Shown here in pieces: positions 8,278-17,487 of a stretch of DNA of 64,000 nucleotides (its first letter is position 1; each line of letters begins with the position of its first letter). Origin of the DNA: Chitinophaga silvisoli. GTDB taxonomy: Bacteria; Bacteroidota; Bacteroidia; Chitinophagales; Chitinophagaceae. Under the pieces are notes generated by a model that saw only the letters and a list, made by a program, of their open reading frames with translations, ran no database searches and was not told the origin of the DNA. Location: assembly GCF_003412465.1 (NCBI RefSeq), contig NZ_QTJV01000006.1:434001-498000 (forward strand), given 5' to 3'. Position numbers and translations under genes: made by a program.

Positions 8278-9726
8278 TTAATAATTTGAATTCTGTACCA
8301 GCACCCCGTTACTTTTGTCAATCTCAGATTGTGGTAAGGGGAAGTAGTAATTCTTTGGTCTGGTAAAAGTCCTTGCTGCCTGGATCACGGCTCCTGAAGA
8401 CGTGAGCTTTGGCTTGTTGTAGATCGTAGTGATATCAATGATCCCCGCCTTGTCCCAACGCATCAGGTCCTGGTGGCGCTCATTCTCCCCACACAATTCT
8501 ACTCTTCTCTCATGCATCAGGGCGGTCATGCCAGCATTGGATACAGGTGTCAAACCCACTCTTGAACGAAGGGCATTGATTTCGGCATCGCCGGCACCGG
8601 CACCAGTCTGGCGGATCTTCGCTTCTGCCACACACAGATAAATATCTGATGTACGCATCAATGGATACTTAAAGGAATAGTTCAGGCCACCTGTGCTTAT
8701 CCATGCGCAAAACTTATTGTAATGATACCCTGTAGAAGACAATGATGCGGTGTAAGTAGCTGTACCTGTACCAATATTGATCACATCTCCCGGTTTCATA
8801 ATACATACATCCTTGCGGGGATCTCCATCTTCAAATTCGTCCAGTAATCCCTGTACAGGCTCAAAGAAATCCCATCCACCCCAGGCACGCGGTGCGTGAT
8901 AAGTGATGAAGTCAGAATACCCCCATCCGTCCAGCGTTTGTACGTTCAACAGCATTTCACTGTTATTGCTGGTAGCAGGAGTGAAGTTTGCCGCATAGGT
9001 AGATTGCAATGCATAGTTCGCATTTGTAATCACGCTATCACCATATAATATAGTGTTTGCAAAATCATTCTCATAGAGATACAGTTTCGCGAGCAAGCCC
9101 CATGCTGCACCTTTGCTCACACGACCTGCCTGTGATGCATCGTAACTTTCCGGCAGCAGGATAGCCGCTGCTTTCAGGTCCGCTTCGATCTGTGCATGTA
9201 CTTCGTCGATAGTAGATTTTGCTTTATTGTAAGTACCGTTTTTGATATCCTCTTCCATGATCATTGGTACATCACCATAGATCAAAGCGAGTCGCCAGTA
9301 AGCGAATGCACGGAAGAAGTGGGCCTCACCCAGACAACGGTTTTTTACATCCGCACTGATATTTGTAATCGCCGGAATGTATAGCAGTGCACTATTCGAT
9401 CTGTTCAGCATTTCATACTTCCACTTCCAGGGTGCTTTTACAGCAGCATTGGAGGCATCGTAGGTAAAGGCTTCCAGGTCCGCCAGTTCCGGGTGATCCC
9501 CTGCACGGTACTGGTCGTCCGAACAATTGTCGTACACAAATTCACCAAAGCCGGTAAAATCTTCTTCCAGTAAAATATTATAGATCCCCGTGATGCCGTC
9601 TACCGCGTCAGATTCATTGCGCCAGTAGTTGGCCGTAGTATAGCTACCTTTTTTATCTACATCCAGTTCCTTATTACAGGCAAAGAACGCAGGTACACAC
9701 AGCAGCAGATATTTCATTCGTTTCAT
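8278..9726 (-). CDS. SusD/RagB family nutrient-binding outer membrane lipoprotein
   Basis: Surface glycan-binding lid of a SusCD uptake complex, 482 residues. The N-terminus MKRMKYLLLCVPAFFAC is a lipoprotein signal with lipidated Cys17, followed by the DVDKKG-type segment common in SusD. The RagB/SusD helical core is recognised from ANYWRNESDAVDGITGIY near 33, CLGEAHFFRAFAYWRLALIYGDVPM near 131-155, ALRSRVGLTPV, and a C-terminal ELCGENERHQDLMRWDKAGI. It is 21 bases downstream of the SusC gene, the usual pair order. The nearby arabinofuranosidase suggests an arabinose-containing glycan as substrate, but this is context only. Confidence 0.9.
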   Translation of the reverse strand: MKRMKYLLLCVPAFFACNKELDVDKKGSYTTANYWRNESDAVDGITGIYNILLEEDFTGFGEFVYDNCSDDQYRAGDHPELADLEAFTYDASNAAVKAPWKWKYEMLNRSNSALLYIPAITNISADVKNRCLGEAHFFRAFAYWRLALIYGDVPMIMEEDIKNGTYNKAKSTIDEVHAQIEADLKAAAILLPESYDASQAGRVSKGAAWGLLAKLYLYENDFANTILYGDSVITNANYALQSTYAANFTPATSNNSEMLLNVQTLDGWGYSDFITYHAPRAWGGWDFFEPVQGLLDEFEDGDPRKDVCIMKPGDVINIGTGTATYTASLSSTGYHYNKFCAWISTGGLNYSFKYPLMRTSDIYLCVAEAKIRQTGAGAGDAEINALRSRVGLTPVSNAGMTALMHERRVELCGENERHQDLMRWDKAGIIDITTIYNKPKLTSSGAVIQAARTFTRPKNYYFPLPQSEIDKSNGVLVQNSNY

Positions 9727-9747
9727 TGCTTAATTCGTTTTGCTTGT

Positions 9748-12700
9748 TTAGAAATTCATGGTTGCACCAAAAGTAAATACGCGGGCCTGTGGGTAAGTGG
9801 CCACGTCAACACCACGCATCAGGTTACCATCTGTGGAAGGAGCAGCATAACCCAGTTCAGGATTCAGGCCCTTGTATTTGGTGATCATGAATACATTCTG
9901 ACCGGTTGCATATACCCTGATATCGGAGATACCTGACTTACCCCATACACGGGCAGGAATGGTATAGCCAAGGGTCACATTTCTCAGGGAGAAATAATTA
10001 CCACTTTCTACAAAACGGTCGGATGTACGTGCATTCTGATTGGCATCTTCGAGAGACATGCGTGGCATACTGTTGCTGGTGCCTTCGCCATGCCAGCGCT
10101 CCATTGCTTCTGCATACATATTATAAGAATAGGTTGGATCCAGGCCCTGCATCCTGTCAGCATTGTAGAGCTTCACACCGGCTACACCTGCAAAAGTGGC
10201 ACTCAGGTCAAAACCTTTGTAGTCTACGCCTGCCTGGATGCCATAAGTCATTTTAGGGTTTGGATTACCAAGGTTTGTACGGTCGCTTTCATCGATCTTA
10301 CCATCACCGTTGATGTCCACAAAGCGAACATCACCCGGTTTGATATCGGCCCTGTTATTGTCATGTGCTACGTTAGGATCGTTGTTGATCTCAGTCTGAT
10401 TCTGATAGATGCCATTTGTCTTCCAGCCATAGAAGGAAGCAATCGGCTGACCTTCGTAGGTACGGGAAATCTCCTGTGCCTGGCGACCGTAGGGCGTAGA
10501 ACTGATATAAGTACCGGAGTACAGTTTAGTAACACGGTTTTTGATGAAGGATGCATTCACTCCTACATGGTAATGGATGTCTTTCTTACCTCCATTGTAA
10601 CCGACTTCAATTTCCCAACCTTTGTTGCTCATCTGACCAATATTCTGATCAGGAATCTTACTTGTACCATGTACATCCAGTTCAGGATAAGGCACCAGCA
10701 TGTCGCGGGTTTTCTTATTGAACCAGGTCACGGTTGCATTCAGTGCATTATTAAAGAAGCCCATTTCAGCACTGATATTTGTCATCTCCGCCTTTTCCCA
10801 GGTGATGTTAGGGTTGGCAAGAGAACTGTTCCAGATACCGGTGTAAGGGTTGCCGCCAAAAGAATATTTCCGGTCTTTGGTCACAATCGCGAGGTATTGG
10901 TAATCGGTCACATTCTGATTTCCGAGCTGTCCCCAGCCACCGGTGAGTTTCAGGTTGCTCATGAAACCCACATTATCTTTAAAGAATGTTTCATCGCTCA
11001 CGCGCCAGCCAAGTGAGAAGGCCGGGAAATAACCCCAGCGCTGGCCGGCAGGAAACTTACTGGAGCCATCCGCACGGAAGGTACCGGTGAAGAGGTATTT
11101 GCCCTTATAACCATAGAAGGCACGGAGGAACCCTGATACGATGGCAGTTTCCGGATTGTAGTTACCGGAAGCATTGTATACGGTAGTACCGTTGTCGAGC
11201 ACACGCTGATCAGCCGCTTCATCGGTATAGCCCCAGCGCTCTGCGCGGAAGTAATCACCGTGTGAAGTTTGAGCGGAGTAACCGCCTGTCAGGGTTACCT
11301 GGTGCACATTGTTGAAAGTTTTGTTGTATGTCAGGAAGGCTTCGCCCAATGCCGTACCATTTGATTCAGTACGTTGCCACAGGTCAGCGTTTGCACTTAC
11401 GCGGGTCTGATCCAGAATGGCGGGCGTGAAACTGTATTGCTGGTAAATATTACCATCATAGCCCCCGTTTACACGCAGGGAAAGACCATCCAGGATCTGT
11501 ACTTCAGCATATACACTGGCCAGTACGCGATAGGTTTTGCTGTATGCATCGATATTATTAACCGTGAAAACAGGGTTGTTGATATCTCCCAGTTCATTGC
11601 TGGCTTTGGCGGATCCCCAGCTGCCATCTTCGTTCTTCACCGGGATAGCCGGGTTGAAACGCAGGGCGCTAAAGATCAGACCTGTCTGTGAAGAATACGT
11701 ATCGAAGCCTCTGGCATTACGATAAGTGAGCTGGAGGTTTTCTCCTACTTTCACATGACTACCGAGTTTGTGTTCGGAGTTGATGCGGAAACTATAACGT
11801 TTGAAGAATGAATTCTGGATCAACCCTTTTTCATCATAGTAACCGGCGCTGAACAGGTAGTTGGATGCAGCACTACCGCCACGCAGGTTTACGTCTGCAT
11901 TTGTAGTGGAGCCTGTGCCAATGAGCGCTCTTTGCCAGTCCGTACGTTGTACAGCGTAGTAAGGATCCTGCCAGAGCGGGTTTATGGCAACGCCATCATT
12001 TGTATAACGCTCCTGTTTCAGCTGTACAAGTTCTGGTGCCGTGAGGAGCGGGATATACCGGCGTGCATTGGAGGTACCTCTATATACGTTCACGGTCGCA
12101 TGGGTTTTCTCGCCATACCCTCCTTTTTTGGTGGTGATGATCACAACACCATTCGCAGCGCGGGTACCGTAGATAGCAGAGCTGGAAGCATCTTTCAGTA
12201 TTTCCATGGAAGCGATGTCGTTGGGATTTACATCGCTCATGCCAGTAGCAGGTACACCATCTATAATGATCAGTGGTTCTGCATTGTTGATGGTACCTGT
12301 ACCACGGATGCGGATATTGGGTTCTGAACCCGGGGAACCATCGGAACGCACAATGTCCACACCGGGGACCTTACCCTGGATGGCCTGGGCGGCATCGCTG
12401 ACAGGAAGGTTTTTGATATCGGATCCTTTGATGGACGATATGGTACCTGTTACATCGCGACGGTTTTGTGTACCATAACCTACTACGACTACTTCACCCA
12501 ATCCTTTGGAGGTGGACTGTAGTGATACGGAGAAGCTGGTCTGGGTACCGATAGCAATAGTTTGCTGGGTATATCCCATGAAAGAGAAGGTCAGGCTTTT
12601 TGCGGATTCGGGGACCTGCAAAGAGAAGTGGCCTTTTGCATCAGTGATGGTGCCTGTAGTTGTCCCTGGCACAGTAATATTAACGCCCGGGAGACCGCTG

Positions 12701-12816
12701 CTATCACTGGCATCTTTGACTATCCCTGAGATAGTGCGCTGTGCGAGGGCTGCTGTGGTGAGCAGACATGACATAAAAAGGAGGAAGCATAGCTTGCCCA
12801 GTGGTTTGTACCTCAT
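9748..12816 (-). CDS. SusC/RagA family TonB-linked outer membrane transporter
   Basis: TonB-dependent outer-membrane barrel importing oligosaccharides with the downstream SusD partner; 1022 residues. Order seen: signal peptide ending near TTAALAQ (about 26), CarboxypepD_reg-like beta domain (GIVKDASDSSGLPGVNITVPG, about 30-105), SusC signature VVVVGYGTQNRRDVTG near 110-126, plug domain (VIIIDGVPATGMSDVNPNDI; ILKDASSSAIYGTRAANGVVIITTK), then the barrel to a terminal Phe (VFTFGATMNF). No STN secretin-like domain precedes the beta domain, so regulation through an anti-sigma factor is not expected; no sigma/FecR pair is adjacent. Only two bases separate the start codon from a near-match -7 element (CAAAGTAA on the plus strand, 12819-12826). 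Confidence 0.92.
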   Translation of the reverse strand: MRYKPLGKLCFLLFMSCLLTTAALAQRTISGIVKDASDSSGLPGVNITVPGTTTGTITDAKGHFSLQVPESAKSLTFSFMGYTQQTIAIGTQTSFSVSLQSTSKGLGEVVVVGYGTQNRRDVTGTISSIKGSDIKNLPVSDAAQAIQGKVPGVDIVRSDGSPGSEPNIRIRGTGTINNAEPLIIIDGVPATGMSDVNPNDIASMEILKDASSSAIYGTRAANGVVIITTKKGGYGEKTHATVNVYRGTSNARRYIPLLTAPELVQLKQERYTNDGVAINPLWQDPYYAVQRTDWQRALIGTGSTTNADVNLRGGSAASNYLFSAGYYDEKGLIQNSFFKRYSFRINSEHKLGSHVKVGENLQLTYRNARGFDTYSSQTGLIFSALRFNPAIPVKNEDGSWGSAKASNELGDINNPVFTVNNIDAYSKTYRVLASVYAEVQILDGLSLRVNGGYDGNIYQQYSFTPAILDQTRVSANADLWQRTESNGTALGEAFLTYNKTFNNVHQVTLTGGYSAQTSHGDYFRAERWGYTDEAADQRVLDNGTTVYNASGNYNPETAIVSGFLRAFYGYKGKYLFTGTFRADGSSKFPAGQRWGYFPAFSLGWRVSDETFFKDNVGFMSNLKLTGGWGQLGNQNVTDYQYLAIVTKDRKYSFGGNPYTGIWNSSLANPNITWEKAEMTNISAEMGFFNNALNATVTWFNKKTRDMLVPYPELDVHGTSKIPDQNIGQMSNKGWEIEVGYNGGKKDIHYHVGVNASFIKNRVTKLYSGTYISSTPYGRQAQEISRTYEGQPIASFYGWKTNGIYQNQTEINNDPNVAHDNNRADIKPGDVRFVDINGDGKIDESDRTNLGNPNPKMTYGIQAGVDYKGFDLSATFAGVAGVKLYNADRMQGLDPTYSYNMYAEAMERWHGEGTSNSMPRMSLEDANQNARTSDRFVESGNYFSLRNVTLGYTIPARVWGKSGISDIRVYATGQNVFMITKYKGLNPELGYAAPSTDGNLMRGVDVATYPQARVFTFGATMNF

Positions 12817-13320
12817 AGCAAAGTAAGTAGTTGGATTTTGGAAAACGTAATTATTATATTTTTCAAGGAAGCTTACACACTGTTCGCTGGCATTACATTC
12901 AAGTGGTGTACATAATTAATTAGGAACACTTTATTACGATGTCACATTCACAGATATGGCGGTAAATGTAGACTTTCTTAACAAGAAATTATGATATTAA
13001 TTTAACGAGTTTTAAAAATTTTGGCTAAATGGCGATGCTTCATTTTTAAGCTTACTATTCCCAGTATGAAAACGTATACCCGGTGATGTTACCTGCTATC
13101 TACAATATTCTCTTTTGGCGGACTTACTTTTTTGAGTAAAGTTTAATGAGGTAACAAAAACTACTCAAATAAGAATTCTTTCTATTTAATTGTATTTCAA
13201 TTTCTTATATAATTAGTTATTGTCTTTAACATTTTCTTAGAGGATTCTTGCATCGTTTTGGTTATATTCTAAGCAACCATCATTTATTGATTTTTATTAA
13301 CCAATTAAAATTGAAAAACC
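12817..13320. other. AT-rich intergenic region between divergent SusC and Asp-Thr repeat genes
   Basis: About 500 bases without a convincing gene. It must hold the promoters of both flanking genes. A degenerate -7 element TTACTTTG (minus strand, 12819-12826) abuts the SusC start. No exact TAnnTTTG was found upstream of the plus-strand gene. No strong hairpin was seen. Confidence 0.5.
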
Positions 13321-14043
13321 ATGAAGAAGCAATTAATCCGTTTCGGCCTTATGGCAGGTTTTGGCGCTTTTGTTCTGGCCAATGTGAATGCAAAGAATGT
13401 TATGTCTAACAGCGGTAACGCAGCCGACACCATTATGTCAGCAGACACTGCGAGCTTTTTCAAAGCAGACACTGCCAGCTTTGCGAGAGACACTGCTGCC
13501 TTCAGCACCGACACAGCCAGCTTTGTAAGAGACACAGCGATGACGTATGACACAGCAAATTTGTTTAAAGCAGATACTGCGAGCTTTTTCAAAGCGGATA
13601 CCGCGATGATGAGTGATACAGCCAGTATGTTTAAAGCAGATACGGCTAATTTCCGCGACACCGCTTCTTTCTTCAAGGCTGATACTGCGCTGATGAGAGA
13701 CACCGCTTTCAGTTTCAAGGCAGATACTGCCAATTTTAAAGCTGACACAGCCAACTTCCGCGACACAGCGGCTTTTGCAAAGGCAGATACTGCTTTTAGC
13801 AAGGATACCCTGGCTGCTTCAATGATGAAAGACACCGCCAGCTTCACTTTAAAAGGTGATACTACCAAAGGTGTAAAGGCAGACACTGCCGCTTTTGCTC
13901 ACAGACTGGACACAGCAACCTCTGTAAAGGACACAGCTGCGTTTAAAAATGCAGGTGATACTACAGCTGCCAAAGCCGATACAACAGGCAAACCAGTTGC
14001 TGATACTACTGCGAAGAAACATAAGAAACAACCTAAACAGTAG
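13321..14043 (+). CDS. Secreted Asp-Thr-Ala (DTA) short-repeat protein, function unknown
   Basis: 240 residues starting with MKKQLIRFGLMAGFGAFVLANVNA, a clear signal peptide. From residue 36 to the end nearly everything is a short degenerate repeat of 6-9 residues with an invariant Asp-Thr: about 27 DT pairs, most as DTA followed by S/N/A, Phe and Lys or Arg (DTASFFKA, DTANFRD). The last five units shift to DTT and the tail is basic (KKHKKQPKQ). There are no cysteines or predicted membrane segments after the signal. Periodicity changes between 6 and 9, so it is not a regular heptad coil; it could be a fibrous, wall-spacer-like or Ca-binding-type repeat, but no family is recognised. The gene is followed by its own terminator at 14112-14139, so it is monocistronic. 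A 193-residue antisense frame is an artefact of the repeat. Confidence 0.8.
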   Translation: MKKQLIRFGLMAGFGAFVLANVNAKNVMSNSGNAADTIMSADTASFFKADTASFARDTAAFSTDTASFVRDTAMTYDTANLFKADTASFFKADTAMMSDTASMFKADTANFRDTASFFKADTALMRDTAFSFKADTANFKADTANFRDTAAFAKADTAFSKDTLAASMMKDTASFTLKGDTTKGVKADTAAFAHRLDTATSVKDTAAFKNAGDTTAAKADTTGKPVADTTAKKHKKQPKQ

Positions 14044-14111
14044 CAGTACAGTGAACATGCCGGTACATTATAATTGACCGGAAAGATTTTCTTATTTAAA
14101 CGGAAACCTTT

Positions 14112-14139
14112 GAAGCCTCCTGATATGTCAGGAGGCTTC
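14112..14139 (+). terminator. Intrinsic terminator of the DTA-repeat gene
   Basis: Perfect 12-base arms GAAGCCTCCTGA (14112-14123) and TCAGGAGGCTTC (14128-14139) with loop TATG, followed by TTTCATT. It lies 68 bases after the stop codon. Confidence 0.85.
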
Positions 14140-14192
14140 TTTCATTAGACAATTGAAAGGCATCCATTGCAATCACCCTCCAAAACAAAAAA

Positions 14193-14214
14193 GCCTCCGA
14201 AAAGATCCGGAGGC
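14193..14214 (-). terminator. Intrinsic terminator of the outer-membrane barrel gene at 14238
   Basis: GCCTCCG (14193-14199) pairs with CGGAGGC (14208-14214). On the minus strand the stem is followed by TTTTTTGTTTTG. It lies 23 bases beyond the stop. Confidence 0.8.
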
Positions 14215-14237
14215 CACTATTAATAAATAACAACTGA

Positions 14238-14762
14238 CTAAAAATTATACCCGGCCTTCAGACCAAAGAAACCTAAATGGTCGCCGTCCTTAAACCACGC
14301 CTCATACTTCGCCTCAACATCCAAACCAAGGAAACGAATACCGATACCAGGCGCAAACAGGGTAGCTGTACCACTATAATCACCTACGTAAGTAGCAGTA
14401 CCACCTTCCGCTTTTACATACAATAACGGAATAGGAAATTTATACTTCACACCCACTCTTACAGGAAACGCCTGCAATGCAGAGAATTTACCCACGGGAC
14501 CATCTACAGCACTGTAATCAAACGATTTTCCGCCGAAACGAATGTAACCAGCAGAACCGGTTACACCCAAACCAGCAATCAGTTTGATGTCTGCATTCAG
14601 ACCAGCACCCCAACCAGCGTTGTGCGTGTCTTTGAAGTCACCGGTAGGAACACCTGTTTCTACGTAGGGGCCAATGCTGAATCTCTTCAGCTGCGCCTGC
14701 GACTGGAAGCCGATCACACAGAAAAGAGCCAGTAATAATGAAATTTGAATGGTTTTAATCAT
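14238..14762 (-). CDS. Outer membrane beta-barrel protein (paralogue 1)
   Basis: 174 residues with a signal peptide (MIKTIQISLLLALFCVIGFQSQAQ) and then alternating strands of an eight-stranded OmpA/OprF-like barrel ending GLKAGYNF, a terminal aromatic recognised by the BAM machinery. Landmarks are IGPYVETGVPTGDF, SAGYIRFGG, YVKAEGGTATYVGDYSG and LDVEAKYEAWFKDG. The same landmarks occur in order in the next gene, so the two are tandem paralogues with roughly one-third to one-half identity by eye. A TACATTTG -7 element lies 21 bases before the ATG. The function is unknown; such barrels are often structural or porin-like. Confidence 0.8.
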   Translation of the reverse strand: MIKTIQISLLLALFCVIGFQSQAQLKRFSIGPYVETGVPTGDFKDTHNAGWGAGLNADIKLIAGLGVTGSAGYIRFGGKSFDYSAVDGPVGKFSALQAFPVRVGVKYKFPIPLLYVKAEGGTATYVGDYSGTATLFAPGIGIRFLGLDVEAKYEAWFKDGDHLGFFGLKAGYNF

Positions 14763-14783
14763 ACGGATATTTTAAAATTCTCA

Positions 14784-14791
14784 CAAATGTA
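14784..14791 (-). promoter_or_regulatory. Bacteroidota -7 promoter element TACATTTG
   Basis: Read on the minus strand the element matches TAnnTTTG exactly and lies 21 bases upstream of the barrel gene start at 14762. No good -33 TTG was identified. Confidence 0.45.
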
Positions 14792-14925
14792 AGTAATTCA
14801 TATTAAATGTAACTGCGGATCATAAAAGGGGTCATTTTTAATATTTTAGGCAAATAATGGCAGGCTTCTTTAATGGTTTTGAAAAAAATGTAAGCATTTT
14901 AATAAACTTTGCACCTGTATCCCCC

Positions 14926-15423
14926 TTAAAAAGACAGGGCCGCCTTCACCCCAATACTACTATTCGCATTTTCCTTCACCCAGGTCTCATACTTCGCCTC
15001 CACATCCAGGGCTTTTAAATGCACGCCCAATCCCGGCGTTACGATCGCCTTCGTACCCTGGCCGCTATAATGCCCGATAGTCGTAGCCGTCCCTCCCTCT
15101 ATCTTTACATATACCGCCGGCACAGGCAATTTATACTCCAGCCCTAAACGTACCGGTATAACCTGGTAGTCTGCGCCGGAAACATTTTTCTGCGTAGTAT
15201 TTCCTTTAAAACACACATAACCTGCCGATGCCGTAAAACTCCATCCGGTCAGCAATTTTACATTCACACCGACACCGGCTCCTGCACCAACCCTGGAAGC
15301 CGCAGGAAGTTTCCCCTGGTTGATAAGGGTCTCCACATATGGACCATAAGTCAGTTTTTTAGACTGCCCGAAGCCGGATACAGTGATAAAAAACACGACA
15401 GCAATTGCGTAAATAATCTTCAT
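14926..15423 (-). CDS. Outer membrane beta-barrel protein (paralogue 2)
   Basis: 165 residues, signal peptide MKIIYAIAVVFFITVSGFGQ. The barrel shares with paralogue 1 the segments YGPYVETLINQG, SAGYVCFKG, YKLPVPAVYVKIEGGTATTIGHYSG and LDVEAKYETWVKE, and ends in Ala-Leu-Ser-Phe. One unpaired Cys (YVCFKG) is present. It is separated from paralogue 1 by 163 bases without a visible terminator and may be transcribed with it. Duplicated barrels that diverge at loops but keep strand motifs suggest surface-loop variation, which is inference. Confidence 0.78.
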   Translation of the reverse strand: MKIIYAIAVVFFITVSGFGQSKKLTYGPYVETLINQGKLPAASRVGAGAGVGVNVKLLTGWSFTASAGYVCFKGNTTQKNVSGADYQVIPVRLGLEYKLPVPAVYVKIEGGTATTIGHYSGQGTKAIVTPGLGVHLKALDVEAKYETWVKENANSSIGVKAALSF

Positions 15424-15582
15424 AGTCTGAAGTTTATGTATAGGATTGGGCTAAGGATGAAACACCGGGAATAATAATAGGCACAAGCTGTCGCATGCGC
15501 TCACATGTGGTTAAACGGTGTTGTTCCGGAAAGGTTACTGCTTAAACAAAACTTTAACATTTTGAGAAATGCCAAAAAAAAA

Positions 15583-15596
15583 GCCGCTACTGCGGC
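15583..15596 (-). terminator. Terminator overlapping the stop codon of the small lipoprotein
   Basis: GCCGC (15583-15587) pairs with GCGGC (15592-15596). On the minus strand the TAG stop (15589-15587) falls in the loop and first stem base, and the stem is followed by nine T residues. A ribosome terminating here would cover the hairpin. Confidence 0.7.
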
Positions 15597-15952
15597 AACA
15601 CTTTATACACCGAATCCTTCGCCGGTATACTGTCTGTCTTCATCTCCCCCGGCAGCTGGTGTGTGGCCGATGGCAAACTCACCCCGCCCACAGCCTCATT
15701 CTGCTCTCCCGCCGGCAATCCCATCTTCCTCAGATCCTTCCGCTCCTTATTACTGAATAAATATTGCGGATGCTTCTCCCGCCGCATCCCATCCTCAAAA
15801 CGATACTCTGCACCCAACCTGGGCGGCTCGTAATTTCCACTACGACTCGAAGCACAACCAGTGCCTAAAAACACAAAACCTGCCAACATCATAATAAGTA
15901 TTAGGATATTGGCAGGCTGTCTAAATTTCTTCCAGGTAGATCTTCTAAGCAT
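15587..15952 (-). CDS. Small lipoprotein, hypothetical
   Basis: 121 residues. A basic N-terminus (MLRRSTWKKFRQ) precedes a hydrophobic segment and the lipobox LGTGC near 29-33, so it is probably a lipoprotein. The mature part is short, polar and Pro/Glu-rich (YEPPRLGAEYRFEDGMRREKHPQYLF) and contains no recognised domain. It is a single gene ending in an overlapping terminator. The function is unknown. Confidence 0.65.
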   Translation of the reverse strand: MLRRSTWKKFRQPANILILIMMLAGFVFLGTGCASSRSGNYEPPRLGAEYRFEDGMRREKHPQYLFSNKERKDLRKMGLPAGEQNEAVGGVSLPSATHQLPGEMKTDSIPAKDSVYKVLPQ

Positions 15953-16032
15953 GATCCTGGGTTTACTGTCCGATTATAAAACGCAATTTGTTCGTTGTTA
16001 TTGTAAGACTGCAAATACAGGGCCAAACTTTA

Positions 16033-17469
16033 TTAATAAAGCTTATTTGTTGTCAGCTCATTGTTCGGTGCCGGGAAAATATAGTTTGACGCTGACGGCT
16101 CTACGGCATTCGCCTGTAAACTGCTACTACCCTTAGCCGGGATCGTCTGCAGGTTTCTCAGCAAATCACCGGATCTGAAACCTTCACCCAGTAATTCAAT
16201 TCTTCTCTCTACCGCAATCGTAGCTACCAATGCTGCAGCGGTCGCTACATCCGCATCGGCAAATGTATAACTCGCATCACTGCGTGCATGCACCGCCTTC
16301 AGCAGGTTCGCCGCCAGGGTAAGGTCACCCGTCTGTGCCGCGGCTTCTGCATAGTTCAGCAATACCTCAGAATAACGAATCACCGGAATATAGTCTACAT
16401 AAGGGGATGCCTTCGCGTATTTTTTCAGGTAATACAGGTTGGAAGCTACCCGCAGCAGACTTCTACGTTTATCATTAGTGCCCCACTGTGCATTACCCAA
16501 AATCCCGGAAGGATTCAGGTAGTACTCTGAGTTTGCATTATAAATATACCCTATCGCTGACTGACCGGAATAAGAATCGGTTGATGTCATCGGCATAGAG
16601 AAAATGGACTCAGTCGTGGTATAAGTCGTACCAAACAATGTCGTAATATCTGACTGCAATGCATGCTTCACCCCATAACTGGTAGTGCTAAACGGCGCTG
16701 TCGTCTGTGGAACAATCTTCGCAGCTTCTTCCACAACCTTCGCAAAATTGTTCATTGTCAGGTACACCCTTGTCTTCAGTGCTATCGCCGTACTCTTATG
16801 CGCCCGGGTCGTATTCAGCAGGTCTGAGGAATAACTGTCCGGCAGGTTCGCTTCCGCAGCATCCAGGTCAGCAAGGATCTGTGCATACACTTCCGCTACC
16901 GAACTACGTGCCAGGTCATTGTTGTCCCCATTCGTTTCCGCCTGCAAACGCAATGGCAACCCTTTGGATGCCCCCTGATCCGCATTGTAGGGAGTGGCAT
17001 ACACCGTCACCAGACTAAAATAACACAGCGCCCTGATGTACCTTGCCTCCGCCGTATACTGTGCATTTAACGTATCGGAAATTACCCCCGTGCTGGTAGC
17101 CAGGCCTGCTATGATAATATTCGCATCATTGATCGCTGTATACGCCTGTGACCACAGGTTATTGATATCGTTCGAGCCCGAATTATAACTATTATTCCAG
17201 CTCTCGTAAGCTGTATATGAATTCGCCGTTACGTTGATAAACTCCTCCCCTCTCACATCGCAGTACAACAGGTATCTGCCACCATATAAGGAGGCAGCCT
17301 TCACCGCATCATAAGCACCGTTCACCAGTCCCAGGATACGGGTAGCAGAACCAAATGCATTTGCATCACTGATAGAGGTAGACGGCACAGTGTCCAGCAA
17401 ATCCTTCTCACTGCAGGAGCTGAAACCCAATAATGCGCCCAGCCCTATATATAAATATATCTTCTTCAT
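16033..17469 (-). CDS. SusD/RagB family nutrient-binding outer membrane lipoprotein
   Basis: 478 residues; lipoprotein signal MKKIYLYIGLGALLGFSSC with Cys19. SusD features are LDTVPSTSISDANAF near 25-40, AEARYIRALCYFSLVTVYATPYN near 140, the AEVYAQILADLDAAEANLPD helix near 190 and VERRIELLGEGFRSGDLLRNLQTI near the C-terminus. The C-terminus ends NYIFPAPNNELTTN, the conserved closing strand of the family. It starts 18 bases after the SusC stop as third gene of a TlpA-SusC-SusD operon. The substrate is unknown. Confidence 0.9.
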   Translation of the reverse strand: MKKIYLYIGLGALLGFSSCSEKDLLDTVPSTSISDANAFGSATRILGLVNGAYDAVKAASLYGGRYLLYCDVRGEEFINVTANSYTAYESWNNSYNSGSNDINNLWSQAYTAINDANIIIAGLATSTGVISDTLNAQYTAEARYIRALCYFSLVTVYATPYNADQGASKGLPLRLQAETNGDNNDLARSSVAEVYAQILADLDAAEANLPDSYSSDLLNTTRAHKSTAIALKTRVYLTMNNFAKVVEEAAKIVPQTTAPFSTTSYGVKHALQSDITTLFGTTYTTTESIFSMPMTSTDSYSGQSAIGYIYNANSEYYLNPSGILGNAQWGTNDKRRSLLRVASNLYYLKKYAKASPYVDYIPVIRYSEVLLNYAEAAAQTGDLTLAANLLKAVHARSDASYTFADADVATAAALVATIAVERRIELLGEGFRSGDLLRNLQTIPAKGSSSLQANAVEPSASNYIFPAPNNELTTNKLY

Positions 17470-17487
17470 TTTCCTGATTGTTTGACG

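Noticed and set aside
10090..11016. 308-residue plus-strand frame inside the SusC gene
   Set aside because: Cys/Ile-rich shadow of the SusC barrel with no family features.
13305..13886. 193-residue antisense frame rich in AVSALK repeats
   Set aside because: It is the mirror of the DTA-repeat gene; the repeat lacks stops on the other strand. The sense strand has a signal peptide and a terminator.
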